Positions 33,829 to 43,428 of a DNA stretch of 64,000 bases are shown here, piece after piece. The stretch comes from Lepus europaeus. Lineage: Eukaryota; Chordata; Mammalia; Lagomorpha; Leporidae. Made by a program: the position numbers and the translations under genes. Position 1 is the first letter of the stretch, and every line of letters begins with the position of its first letter. The stretch lies in NCBI RefSeq assembly GCF_033115175.1, contig NC_084831.1, positions 45,168,002-45,232,001 on the forward strand. The letters are read 5' to 3'. Below the pieces are notes generated by a model, which saw only the letters and a program-made list of their open reading frames with translations, was not told the origin of the DNA and ran no database searches.

Positions 33829-34047
33829 TCCTCTTCATACAGTAAATGGCTGCTCAAGACCAAAAGGCACCAACTGTTACCCATCAGGCCTAACTGCATA
33901 TCATCAGCTCCTGAGAACCTACTGTACACCTCAGTCACTATCTATATGCCTCAAGCACTCAGTGTTTATACCTCTCATGTGACACATAACTAATACTATC
34001 ACTTGGCATAACACATATCACCCAACACAAAGTTAGGAAAGAAGGGA

Positions 34048-34748
34048 ATGGCACTGTGGTGCAGCAAGTTAAGTCACTGCTTCTTCTTCTTCTTCTTTTT
34101 TTTTTTTTTTAAGTGAACTTTTTTTTTTCTTTTTTTTTTTTTTTTGACAGGCACAGTGGATAGTGAGAGAGAGAGACAGAGAGAAAGGTCTTCCTTTCCC
34201 GTTGGTTCACCCTCCAATGGCCGCCGCGGCTGGCGTGCTGCGGCCGGCGCACCGCGCTGATCCAAAGGCAGGAGCCAGGTGCTTCTCCTGGTCTCCCATG
34301 GGGTGCAGGGCCCAAATACTTGGGCCATCCTCCACTGCACTCCCGGGCCACAGCAGAGAGCTGGCCTGGAAGAGGGGCAACCGGGACAGAATCCAGTGCC
34401 CCGACCGGGACTAGAACCTGGTGTGCTGGTGCCACAAGGTGGAGGATTAGCCTATTGAGCCACGGCACTGGCCTCACTGCTTCTAACACTTGGCATTCAA
34501 CATTAGAGCACCAGTTCCAACTGCTCCACTTCTGAGCCAGTTCCTGCTAATGCACCTGGGAAAGCAGCAGAAGACAGCTCAAGTACTTGGGTACCATGCC
34601 ACCCACATGGGAGACCCAGGAGTTCCTGGCTCTTGGCTTTGGCCTGGCCCAGCCCTATCTGTTGCAGTCCTTTTGAGCATGAACCAGTGGATGGGAGATT
34701 TGTTTTCTTTCTCTGTCACTCTGCCTTTCAAATAAATAAATCTCTTTT
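34048..34748 (+). mobile_element. C SINE split by a young SINE
   Basis: Head at 34048-34083 (GGCACTGTGGTGCAGCAAGT), body at 34484-34748 with tail CAAATAAATAAATCTC. Confidence 0.9.
34084..34472 (-). mobile_element. C SINE, young subfamily, nested
   Basis: TCACTGCTTCT is repeated at 34073 and 34474. The tail has grown TTC repeats and a second poly(T) block. Confidence 0.94.
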
Positions 34749-34982
34749 AAAGATTTATTTACTTATTTGAGAGGCAGAGTGACAGACAGGGAGAGGCAGA
34801 GAGACTTTCCATCTGCTGGTTCAGCCCAGATGGCCACAGGCACAGGGCTGGGCCAGGTTCAAACCAGGAGTCTCATCCAGGCTGCACTGGAAGTACAGCA
34901 GTCAGGTCTCAAAGCAGCACCCATATGGGATGCCAGAGCTGCAGGCAGCAACTTTAACCGCTCTGCCACAGCACTGGCTCCA
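34749..34982 (-). mobile_element. C SINE, internally deleted
   Basis: AAAGATTTATTTACTTATTT to TCTGCCACAGCACTGGCTCC; about 90 central bases missing. Confidence 0.9.
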
Positions 34983-35489
34983 ATAAAATTTTTAAAAAAT
35001 AATAAAGTTAGGGAAGGAAGGCTACTGGAAAGCAGGAAGCATGTTTTATTTCTCAGACTGTTCTTAAATATAAGACTAGAAAGATCTGTAGTTAAAACTA
35101 AACACCCAGTCTGATGCTAGGTATCCTCTGGCACCAGGGAACTTACCAGTTGTGTAATTTACCTACAGCCACTTCCAGCAGCTACAAACTGTGCAAGGGT
35201 CCACACCCACATCACTGAACATAATTCCAGTATCCTACGTTATCTGAATACCATAGGTATAGCTTACCAATATAGCATATTTTTTGTTTCTACAAAATTT
35301 TTATAAGCAAATTAAAACTTTTCTCTTAATGGTTTAGATTTTAATTTCCTGAAAGAAAGAACAGTATCGTCATTATAACTTCCAAAATGTTTTAATTCAG
35401 TAAATCTGATACATAAGAAATAAACAGGAAATGAGTGGGGCAGATGCCCACAACCCTCTCCCAACCCTCACAGCACACAAGCTGCTTAC
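34983..35489. other. Intron 16 next to exon 16
   Basis: AT-rich, without SINE; no further exon recognised. Confidence 0.45.
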
Positions 35490-35590
35490 CTCTTGCAGTG
35501 TCAACAAAGTATTAAGGATGGCTGGTAGTGTGGTCTGCACAACTCCAAATCTATCTTCTGTAAATGATGCTGCCACCAGGTGAGACAGAC
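35490..35590 (-). CDS. NDC1: NDC1 exon 16
   Basis: The exon starts after CTTGAG with GT, completing a Gly codon begun in exon 15, and ends CAAGAG|GTAAGC. It reads [20 protein letters not shown] and then [14 protein letters not shown] (residues 567-600), a well conserved part of the cytosolic C-terminal domain. Confidence 0.97.
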
Positions 35591-35736
35591 CTCAAGGGGG
35601 AAAAAAGTTACAAGTGAAGCAGGATTCAGGAATTTCCATTTGCAAAACATCTATTCGAGAAAGGATTGATATTCTAAATATAAAAAGAACTACAATTAAA
35701 GACAAGGAGGCAATGCAATACAATAGTCGGTAAAAG

Positions 35737-35940
35737 GGGCGGCATTATATTGTAGCAGGTGAAGCTGCTGCCCGATACCAACATCTCATATCTATTTGAA
35801 AGGCAGAGTGACAAAGAGAGGGAGAAGTCTTCCATCCACTGGTTCACTCCTCAAATGGCCACAACAGTCAGGGTGGCAAGGCTAAAGCCGGGAGTCTAGA
35901 ATTATATCCTGGTCTACCACTTGGGTGGCAGGGGCCCAAT
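35737..35940. mobile_element. Rearranged C SINE filling intron 15
   Basis: A plus-strand head (GGGGCGGCATTATATTGTAG, to 35789) is fused to a minus-strand body (TATTTGAAAGGCAGAGTGAC to GGGGCCCAATACTCC). Confidence 0.8.
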
Positions 35941-35960
35941 ACTCCCCAGAGACTGCTTAC

Positions 35961-36024
35961 CTTCTAATGCCCAAATGTGCATTTGGGCATCTGAAAATAC
36001 AGCCTGAATGGAGGCCTCTGGATG
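35961..36024 (-). CDS. NDC1: NDC1 exon 15
   Basis: The acceptor is TTTGTAG and the donor GAAG|GTAAGC (35955-35960). The exon reads [20 protein letters not shown] plus E, residues 546-566, and leaves one base of the next Gly codon. The following intron is only 370 bp and is more than half SINE debris, which reaches to within about 15 bases of the donor. Confidence 0.97.
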
Positions 36025-36319
36025 CTACAAATAAAAGAAAGACATCAAAGTAAGTTCCTCTGGGCAAAAACTCTATTATGTCATTTAGTCAACTATGTAG
36101 CCCATAACAACTGAAAAGTCTCAGCTGTTCCAAGAAGTAAAATCCTAAATAAATCCTCTCACAATATGATTTAGTTACAATAAAGCGTTCTCCCATCAAC
36201 TTCTTGTGTAACCCTTGACAAATCTCTAAATTTCCACATGCCTAGAGTTCTCAATTAATAAAGTAGTGTGTACAATGTATCTCAAAAAATGAGTGCAGAG
36301 TCACTTGAAAGAACTCCAT

Positions 36320-36506
36320 CCTAGTCTCCCACATGGCTAGCAGGGACCCAAATACCTGGGCTAACCTGCTGCCTTCCCAGGAGCACTAGCAGGAAGCTGG
36401 ATAAGTAGCACAGTAGCCTGGGCTCGAATTGGCACTCCAAGACGGGATATGGGATGCAAAAACCCCAAACAGCACCTTAACTTGCTGTGCTACAACACCC
36501 GTCTTG
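36320..36506 (-). mobile_element. C SINE head-half fragment
   Basis: GTCTCCCACATGGCTAGCAG to TGTGCTACAACACCCG. Confidence 0.8.
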
Positions 36507-36571
36507 GGAACTTTCTATAAAATACCAGGTTAAACAGCACGCAGCAACAACTGGCCCAGTTAGATAATTAC

Positions 36572-36624
36572 TGGTTTTCATTATGTACCCAATGAAGTCT
36601 ACATTGGGTACATAATGAAAACCA
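36572..36624. repeat. Perfect inverted repeat, 23-bp arms with 7-base loop
   Basis: Arms 36572-36594 and 36602-36624 are exact reverse complements (outer bases TGGTTTTCATT and AATGAAAACCA); loop AAGTCTA. Lies in NDC1 intron 14 and would fold as a hairpin in the pre-mRNA. Confidence 0.98.
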
Positions 36625-36759
36625 ATAAGCCTACCAAACTGCATTTCTCACCATCAAGCAACAGAATCTACAACTCCTTACTATACAATAAATCCACCTG
36701 CAAAATGAGAATCAGAGCAGCCCTCCACTCCCAAGGAAGAGACCACCTTGGTCGGGTCT

Positions 36760-36890
36760 GCTTTGCGGTGCCCAGACTATGTGCCTCAGGCTACCTACTT
36801 AACCCTTCTGAGCCTCAGGTTTCCTTATCTATAAAATGAGGATAAAAAGACCTATCTGACAGGCATGAATGCTATTACAATTAAATGAGA
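36760..36890 (+). mobile_element. MIR fragment
   Basis: ACTTAACCCTTCTGAGCCTC, AGGTTTCCTTATCTATAAAA and TGAGGATAAAAAGACC is a textbook MIR core. Confidence 0.85.
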
Positions 36891-36891
36891 G

Positions 36892-37193
36892 GGGGCCAGT
36901 GCTGTGGCGTAGCAGGTAAAGCTGCTGCCTGCAGTGCATCGAGTCCTGGCTGCTCCACTTCCAATCCAGCTCTCTGCTATGGCCTGGGAAAGCAATGGAG
37001 GATGGCCCAAGTCCTTGGGCCCCTGCACCTGTGTGAAAGACCTGGAAGAAGCTCCTGGCTTCGGATCAGTGCAGCTCTGGCCATTGCAGCCATATGGGGA
37101 GTGAACTGGCAGATGGAAGACTCTCTCTCTGCCTCTCTGTAACTCTGCCTTTCAAACAAATAAATAAATCCTAAAAAAAAAAAAAAAAAAAAA
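36892..37193 (+). mobile_element. C SINE
   Basis: GGGGGCCAGTGCTGTGGCGT head; AATGAGA on both sides; 20-base A-tail. Inserted at the end of the MIR. Confidence 0.94.
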
Positions 37194-37380
37194 TGAGAAC
37201 ACAGGTGAGACACTCAAGTTGCGCTCTTTTCACTTTCTGAAACCAAGCACTGAAGTGAAATTTCACACAACCCTCCTCCCTGGTAGTAGACATCTTCCTC
37301 TAACGGAGAGCTCAAGGTCAGTAATTTCTGGTACAAGCAACTGGATGGATCTTCCCTTCCACAGGAGTGAAAAGGCAGTT

Positions 37381-37420
37381 GTTTCAAATAAATAAATCTT
37401 AAAAAAAAAAAAAAAAAAAA
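37381..37420 (+). mobile_element. Extremely 5'-truncated C SINE
   Basis: Only TTTCAAATAAATAAATCTT plus poly(A), bracketed by GCAGTTG (37374-37380 and 37421-37427). Confidence 0.85.
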
Positions 37421-37427
37421 GCAGTTG

Positions 37428-38209
37428 CAAGAACCTGAAACAGTTCTGTGTGCCTGCATCCATCGGAGCTTCTCAGAGCTCTTTTCCCGCCACAGCACGA
37501 CTGCCAAGGAGTAAAACTGACTATCAGATGCCAATGCAACCTTTCCCTCAAAGGCATTATTTGAAGATAATGGACTAATTATTATTAGTCCATTAGCTAA
37601 TATCTGCAGAGAGAAGCTAGATTTAAGAAAACTAAAAGCAAAAACTCTTCCTCTACATTTGGGCAAGCTGTTTGTCAAAGGATCAATTAACAGACAACAA
37701 CAAAGTAAAAATGGATAAATCTGTAGTGTGTGCAGCTGAAATTACACTCCTGTGGCAGCTAGAACAGCTGACAGGGCGAGCTGGAAAGTCATTTCATTTG
37801 TGGCCTAAATTACAACTTCTTAGCCATCATAAATATAACAGCCATCTCTCTTTTGAACACCTAACACAGAGATGTCAGCAGGACAACGAGCCATGAAGCC
37901 TCAGAGCAGAGATTTGCTCACGTTGTGAAGACCCAGGCAGCAGAAAGGGGCCAGTGCTGGACCCCAGCACGAAGCTGCCGGCAGCCAACAGCTTCGGGAG
38001 GCCAGCCGGTGAGCCACGCTTCAGGCCGCTACTGAGGCGTGACGCCTGTCTAAGGGCAGCTCCCGCACAAGCGAGGTTCAGAGAGGCGCTATGCAAAGCT
38101 GCGCGGCTGCCGGGACTAAGCTGGATTACAAGTCGGACCCTATCCGCTCCTTCATGTGATCTTTCATTCCCTCTCCCCCATTCCCATCACTGGAACTACA
38201 TATTCTTAC
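37428..38209. other. Intron 14 next to exon 14
   Basis: No SINE. 37930-38130 is GC- and CpG-rich (CCGGCAGCCAACAGCTTCGG) and unassigned. Confidence 0.4.
37568..37595. repeat. Short perfect hairpin in intron 14
   Basis: 12-bp arms TAATGGACTAAT / ATTAGTCCATTA with loop TATT. Confidence 0.95.
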
Positions 38210-38260
38210 CTTACTGAAAAAATACATTATCAGCACCCGTTTAGACAAGAAATTCTTAAT
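38210..38260 (-). CDS. NDC1: NDC1 exon 14
   Basis: This 51-bp exon in phase 0 on both sides lies between CCAACTCAG and GTAAGA. It reads IKNFLSKRVLIMYFFSK, residues 529-545. Skipping it would remove 17 residues without a frameshift. Confidence 0.96.
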
Positions 38261-38771
38261 CTGAGTTGGAAAAAAGAATAAACATTTACATTTTAATACT
38301 TTATTCAGATATGATATTATACATTTTTTCAGGTTCTTTCTGACATAAATTTGATTGAAAAAATGAAATACCTCATATCTTGCAGAGAAAGAACAATTTT
38401 TAAAGTAAACATGTAAGCAATATTTCGTACTATAAACTGGATAAATCACCTGTCGTCATACGCCAAGGAAGGACGGTTCAGTGGTCCCATAAGATTGAAG
38501 CCGTCCAAAATGCTCACAACAAAGTGCCAGAGGATACATTTGTCAGAAAAAGCCCTTGATGTTAGTGGACACCTGCCTATATTCCCAGGTGCACACATTT
38601 AACCCCCAAATTAGAGCTCTGACATAAGACAAGGAATTCTAAGGTGTTTTGGTGGTATTTTCTAACACCATACTCTCTATTTACTACAACTGCCTTGCCC
38701 TTTAATTTAATACCAAAAAAAGTAGGTTTCCCCTACAGAAGAAAATTTACTGTAAGACATGAGCTACTCTT
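38261..38771. other. Intron 13, nothing recognised
   Basis: AT-rich, unassigned. Confidence 0.4.
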
Positions 38772-38804
38772 TTTTTATTTATTTATTTATCTGAAAGTCA
38801 GAAT

Positions 38805-38843
<39 letters not shown>

Positions 38844-39106
38844 TCCACCCACTGGTTCATCACACTCCCCCTCAATGGTTGCAACAGCCGGGGCTCGGCC
38901 AGGCTGAAGCCAGGAGCCAGGAGTTTTATCTTGGTCTCCCTGGTGGGTGCAGGGGCCCAAGTACTTGGGCCATCTTCCACTGCCTTCCCAGGTGTATTAG
39001 CAGGGAGCTGGATTGGAAGTGGAGCAGTCGGGACTCGAACTGGCGCCTGAATGGGATACCAGCACCTCAGACAGCAGCTTAACCCGCCGCACCACAGCGC
39101 CAGCCC
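38772..39106 (-). mobile_element. C SINE with (GA)n expansion
   Basis: GAGSTACTCTTTT on both sides; (GA) run at 38805-38840; head end CACCACAGCGCCAGCCCC. Confidence 0.95.
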
Positions 39107-39431
39107 CTGAGGTACTCTTTTACTAGATGACATTTATAGGGAAACAAACTTTCTTACATCAACCTGAAAGCTAACTCAAATGAACTGTACCCGAAGCTAC
39201 GTGACTAGTCAGAGGGATGCAGCAGGCAGTACCTGCTGAGCTGCTGCACAAAAAGTGGCACAGCAGCACTTCGAGCCTCACAGGATCCAAAAGTTTACAA
39301 AATGCCCTCATTCTGCTAATCTATCATTCCATCAGCAAACACGCTAGAATTCCCCTCATCTTAAAAAACCATTCATTGGCCCCTCAATGACCCCCCACCC
39401 CCAGCTGTTGCCTCATTTCTCTGCTCCACTT
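39107..39431. other. Intron 13, nothing recognised
   Basis: Unassigned sequence up to the target-site duplication of the next SINE. Confidence 0.4.
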
Positions 39432-39446
39432 AAAAGTAAAACTCCC

Positions 39447-39762
39447 AGGCCCAGTGCTGTGGCGTAGCTGCCGCCTGCAGTGCCTGCATCCCCTATGGGC
39501 ACCGGTTTGAGTCCTGGCTGCTCCACTTCTGATCCAGCTCTCTGCTGTGGCCTGGGAAAGCAGAAGATAGCTCAGGTCCTTGGGCCCCTGCACCTGTGTG
39601 GGAAGACCCAGAGGAAGCTCCTGGCTCCCGGCTTTGGATCGGCACAGCTCCAGCCGTTGCAGTCATCTGGGGAGTGAACCAGAGGATGGAAGACCTCTCT
39701 CTCTCTGCCTCTCCTTCTCTCTCTGTGTAATTCTTTCAAATAAATAAATAAACCTTAAAAAA
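39447..39762 (+). mobile_element. C SINE, source of a 3' transduction
   Basis: GGCCCAGTGCTGTGGCGTAG head with a head deletion; tail CAAATAAATAAATAAACC. No target-site copy directly after its own A-run; it appears 86 bases later. Confidence 0.93.
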
Positions 39763-39848
39763 AGTAGAAATAAGCACATCTAGAATCCAAAAAGACATGC
39801 TTAAACTATCAGACCAGAAGTACAACTAAATTACAATTTATAAAAAAA
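39763..39848 (+). mobile_element. Apparent 3'-transduced flank with a second A-tail
   Basis: 86 bases of non-SINE sequence ending in an A-run, followed at 39849 by the 15-base duplicate AAAAGTAAAACTCCC of 39432-39446. Confidence 0.75.
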
Positions 39849-39863
39849 AAAAGTAAAACTCCC

Positions 39864-40158
39864 TAAAGGAGCGGTCCTTCCTGCTGTCTTCAATTCCTCT
39901 CCCAGGCTCTCGTGAACCCACGCCAGTCAGGTTGCGTCCCATGACTCCACGCAGTAGTTCCTGTCCAGGACAGTGACCTCCACATTCCGGGCTCGCCAGT
40001 CACTTCTCGGTGTCCCACGCCCACACACCCCTCCTTCCCCGTGAGGCACTTCCTTCGCTTGGCTCTCTACTCACCTCAATAGCCACTCTCAGACTCCTTT
40101 GCTACTCCTCCTCAAATCCATCTTCAATCCCTGCAAGGCCCAGTTCGAGAATCTCTTT
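39864..40158. mobile_element. Ancient dispersed repeat, part 1
   Basis: Pyrimidine-rich sequence that continues after SINEs at 40446-40695 and 41030-41250. GATTTAAATACTATCTATAT, GCTGATGAGTCTGAAGTTTA and ACTCCTGATTCCCATCC resemble an old mammal-wide interspersed repeat. Family not assigned. Confidence 0.45.
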
Positions 40159-40445
40159 TTTTTTTTTTGAAGATTTATTTTTTATTTATTTGAAAGGCAG
40201 AGTTCACTCCCCAAATGGCTGCTATGGCCAGGGCTGGGCCAGGTCAAAGCCAGGAGCCCAGAACATCCCCCAGGTCTCCCACATGGATACACGGGCCCAA
40301 GCACTTGGACCATTCTCCACTGTTTTTCCAGGTACACCAGCAGGGAGCTGGATCAGAAGTAGAGCAGCTTGGTCATGAACTGGCACCCACATGGATGCCA
40401 ACATCTCAGGCAGAGGCTTAACCTGCTATGCCACAACCCTAACCA
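40159..40445 (-). mobile_element. C SINE, purine tract deleted
   Basis: GRGAATCTCTTTT on both sides; runs from GAAAGGCAGAG directly into TTCACTCCCC. Confidence 0.93.
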
Positions 40446-40695
40446 CTGGGAATCTCTTTTCTCCTATATCCCTACTCCTCAAGAGTCAGCATTAAGTCTC
40501 CTGGATTTAAATACTATCTATATGCTGATGAGTCTGAAGTTTACGTTTCTAGCACACAACTTTCCCTACATTCCATATACATATCTCACTTCCTATTTCA
40601 CTTGGTTGTCTATAGGTCTATCAAAATTGGCATGTCTCAAATCAAACTCCTGATTCCCATCCCTATCAAATCTCCTCAAGTAAATCATTTAACAA
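40446..40695. mobile_element. Ancient dispersed repeat, part 2
   Basis: Continuation of the repeat starting at 39864, interrupted by SINEs on both sides. Confidence 0.45.
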
Positions 40696-40707
40696 ATGGC
40701 AACTAAG

Positions 40708-41012
40708 GGGCTGGCAGCACGGCATGGCGGGAACAGCTGGTGCCTGTGATGCCAGCATTCCATACAGGCACTGCTTCAAGGCCCAGCTGCTCTGCCTCCA
40801 GTCCAGCTCCCTGCTAATGGCTGGGAAGGCAGTGGAAGATGGCCCAAGTGCTTTGACACCTGAACCCTCTTGGGAGACCTGGAAAAGGCTCCAGGCTCCT
40901 GGCTTCAGATTGCCCCAACTCTGGCCATTGCAGCCATTTGGGGAGTGAACCAGTGGATGAAGATTTCTCTCTATCTAGCTCTGCCCTTCAAATAAATAAA
41001 CCTTTTCAAAAA
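40708..41012 (+). mobile_element. C SINE
   Basis: GGGGCTGGCAGCACGGCATG head; AATGGCAA on both sides. Confidence 0.94.
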
Positions 41013-41029
41013 ATGGCAAATTAAAGTAT

Positions 41030-41250
41030 TCCAGACCATTAGACCAAAACTTTTAGTCAACACTGACTCTCTTTCTCTTATACACCCCAACCAAAACACA
41101 AGCAGATCCTATTACAACTATCTGAAAATATACATCCAGACTCTCATCAGCTCCTATAGCACTGCCTCCCACCCCCATCATACTGGCCTCAGAACCACCA
41201 GCTCTCTCTAGTTTATGGCCATAGTTTTCACATTATTCTTTTGCTTCTAT
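41030..41250 (-). mobile_element. Probable L2-type LINE relic (antisense)
   Basis: CATCAGCTCCTATAGCACTG, CCTCCCACCCCCATCATACT and similar blocks resemble reverse-complement L2; low certainty. Confidence 0.35.
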
Positions 41251-41266
41251 TAAGAATCTAGTCTTG

Positions 41267-41623
41267 GCCGGCGCCATGGCTTAACAGGCTAATCCTCCAC
41301 CTTACGGCGCGGGCACACCGGGTTCTAGTCCCGGTTGGGGCGCCAGATTCTATCCCGGTTGCCCCTCTTCCAGGCCAGCTCTCTGCTGTGGCCCGAGAGG
41401 GCAGTGGAGGATGGCCCAAGTGCTTGGGCCCTGCACCACATGGGAGACCAGGAGAAGCACCTGGCTCCTGGCTTCAGATCAGCAAGATGCACCGGCCGCC
41501 GCGGCCATTGGAGGGTAAACCAACGGCAAAAAGGAAGACCTTTATTTCTGTCTCTCTCTCTCACTGTCCACTCTGCCTGTCAAAAAAAAAAAAAAAAAAA
41601 AAAAAAGAAAGAAAGAAAAGAAA
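41267..41623 (+). mobile_element. SINE stack copy 1, young CAGGCTAATCC-head type
   Basis: GGCCGGCGCCATGGCTTAAC head; A-tail with GAAA units. Confidence 0.95.
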
Positions 41624-41638
41624 AAGAATCTAGTCTTG

Positions 41639-42020
41639 GGCTGGCGCTGTGGCTCACTTGGTTAATCCTCCACCTGCAGTGCCGGCATCCCATATGGGTG
41701 CCGGATTCTGTCATGGTTGCTCCTCTTCCAGTCCAGCTCTCTGCTGTGGCCCGGGAGGGCAGTGGAGGATGGCCCAAGTACTTGGGCCCTGCACCCGCAT
41801 GGGAGACCAGGAGGAAGCACCTGCCTCTGGCTTCGGATCAGTCCAGCGCCAGCTGTGGCGGCTATTTGGGGAGTGAACCAACGGAAGGAAGACCTTTCTC
41901 TCTGTCTCTCTCTCACTGTCTAACTCTACCTGTCAAATAAATAAGAAGAAAGAAAACCTCTCCCTCTCCCTCTGTAACTCTGCCTTTCAAATAAATAAGT
42001 CTTTAAAAAAAAAAAAAAAA
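41639..42020 (+). mobile_element. SINE stack copy 2, CACTTGGTT-head type with a double 3' end
   Basis: After its own CTGTCAAATAAATAAG end comes a second SINE end, CTCTGTAACTCTGCCTTTCA with AAATAAATAAGTC and poly(A). Confidence 0.93.
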
Positions 42021-42035
42021 AAGAATCTAGTCTTG

Positions 42036-42367
42036 AGGGGGACCAGTGCTGCAGTGCAGCAGGTTAAAGCCCAGGCCTGAAGCACTGGCATCCCATACGG
42101 GTGCCAGTTCTAGTCCTGGCTGCTCCTCTTCCAGTGCAGCTCTCTGCTATGGCCTGGGAAAGCAGTAGAAGATGGCCCAAGTCCTTGGGCCCCTGCATCT
42201 GCGTGGTAGATCTGGAGGAAGCTCCTAGCTCCTGGCTTTGGATCGGCGCAATTCCAGCCATTGCAGCCATCTACAGAGTGAACAACGAATAGAAGACCTC
42301 TCTCTTTGTCTCTGCCTCTCTGTAACTCTTTCAAATAAATAAAATAAATATTAAAAAAAAAAAAAAA
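42036..42367 (+). mobile_element. SINE stack copy 3
   Basis: GACCAGTGCTGCAGTGCAGC head, 19-base A-tail. Confidence 0.94.
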
Positions 42368-42381
42368 AGGGTCTAGTCTTG

Positions 42382-42766
42382 GGGCTGGCACTGTGGTGCA
42401 GCGGGTTAAAGCCATGGCCTAAAGCGCCGGCATCCCATATGAGCACCAGTTTGAGTCCTGGCTGCTCCTCTTCTGATCCAGCTCTCTGCTATGGCCTGGG
42501 GAAGCAGTAGAAGAAGGTCCAAGTGCTTGGGCTCCTCCTCCCACATGGGAGACTCAGAAGAAGCTCCTGGCTCCTGGCTTCAGATCGGCTCAGCTCTGGC
42601 TGTTGCAGCCATCTGGGGAGTGAAGCAGTAGATGGAAGACCTCTCTCTTTCCCTCCCTCTCTTCTTCCCTCCCTGCCTCTGTCTTTCTCTCTCTCTGCCT
42701 CTCCTTCTCTTTTTGTGTAACTCTTTCAAATAAATAAATAAATATTTAAAAAAAAAAAAAAAAAAA
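42382..42766 (+). mobile_element. SINE stack copy 4
   Basis: GGGGCTGGCACTGTGGTGCA head, with an extended TCCCTCC/TCTCTG pyrimidine tract. Confidence 0.94.
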
Positions 42767-42902
42767 AGAGTCTAGTCTCAGGGCCAGAGCCGCCACCTGC
42801 AGTGCCAGCATACCATGTGGGTGCAGGTTCAAGTCCTGGCTGCTCCACTTCAGATCAAGCTCTTTGTTGTGGCCTGAGAAAGCAGTAGAAGATGATCGAA
42901 GG

Positions 42903-43152
42903 CCAGCGCCATGGCTCACTTGGTTAATCCTCTGCCTGCGGCGCCAGTACCCCAGGTTCTAGTCCCGGTTCGCCCCTCTTCCACTCCAGCTCTCTGCTGT
43001 GGCCCGAGAGGGCAGTGGAGGATGGCCCAAGTGCTTGGGCCCTGCACCCACATGGGAGACCAGGAGGAAGCACCTGGCTCCTGGCTTCGGATCAGCGTTT
43101 TGCGCCGGCCGTGGCAGCCATTAGGGGAGTGAACCAACGGAAGGAAGACCTT

Positions 43153-43209
<57 letters not shown>

Positions 43210-43235
43210 AACTCTGTCAGAAGAAAAAAAAAAAA
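42903..43235 (+). mobile_element. Young C SINE nested in stack copy 5
   Basis: GCCAGCGCCATGGCTCACTT head; AGAAGATGATC repeated at both edges; contains a (CT)n run at 43157-43202. Confidence 0.94.
43157..43202. repeat. (CT)n microsatellite in a SINE
   Basis: Over twenty CT units grown from the SINE pyrimidine tract. Confidence 0.96.
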
Positions 43236-43428
43236 AGAAGATGATCCAAATCCTTGGGCCCCTGCCCCCATGTGGGATACCCGGAGGAATCTCCTGGCTC
43301 CTGGCTGTTACAGCCATCTGGGGAGTGAACCAGTAGATGGAAGACCTCTCTCTCTCTCTTCTGCCTCAGCCTCTCTGTAACTCTGCCTTTCACATAAATA
43401 AATAAATCTTTTAAAAAAAGATTTGCAT

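Larger units (their letters stand above)
41252..43428 (+). repeat. Stack of five SINEs at one reused target site
   Basis: AAGAATCTAGTCTTG occurs at 41252-41266, 41624-41638 and 42021-42035. Diverged copies GGGTCTAGTCTTG (to 42381) and AGAGTCTAGTCTC (42767-42779) follow. Each interval is one plus-strand SINE. Confidence 0.9.
42780..43428 (+). mobile_element. SINE stack copy 5, split by a nested SINE
   Basis: Head part 42780-42902 (GGGCCAGAGCCGCCACCTGC), remainder 43236-43428 with tail CACATAAATAAATAAATC. Confidence 0.9.

Noticed and set aside
41335-41940. The 201-codon plus-strand frame, longest in the window
   Set aside because: It runs through two tandem SINEs and a poly(A) lysine run; chance openness of young SINE sequence.
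41252-43428. Regular spacing of a ~15-base repeat, superficially like a CRISPR array
   Set aside because: The intervals are 330-385-base SINEs with A-tails and the repeats are target-site duplications in a mammalian intron.
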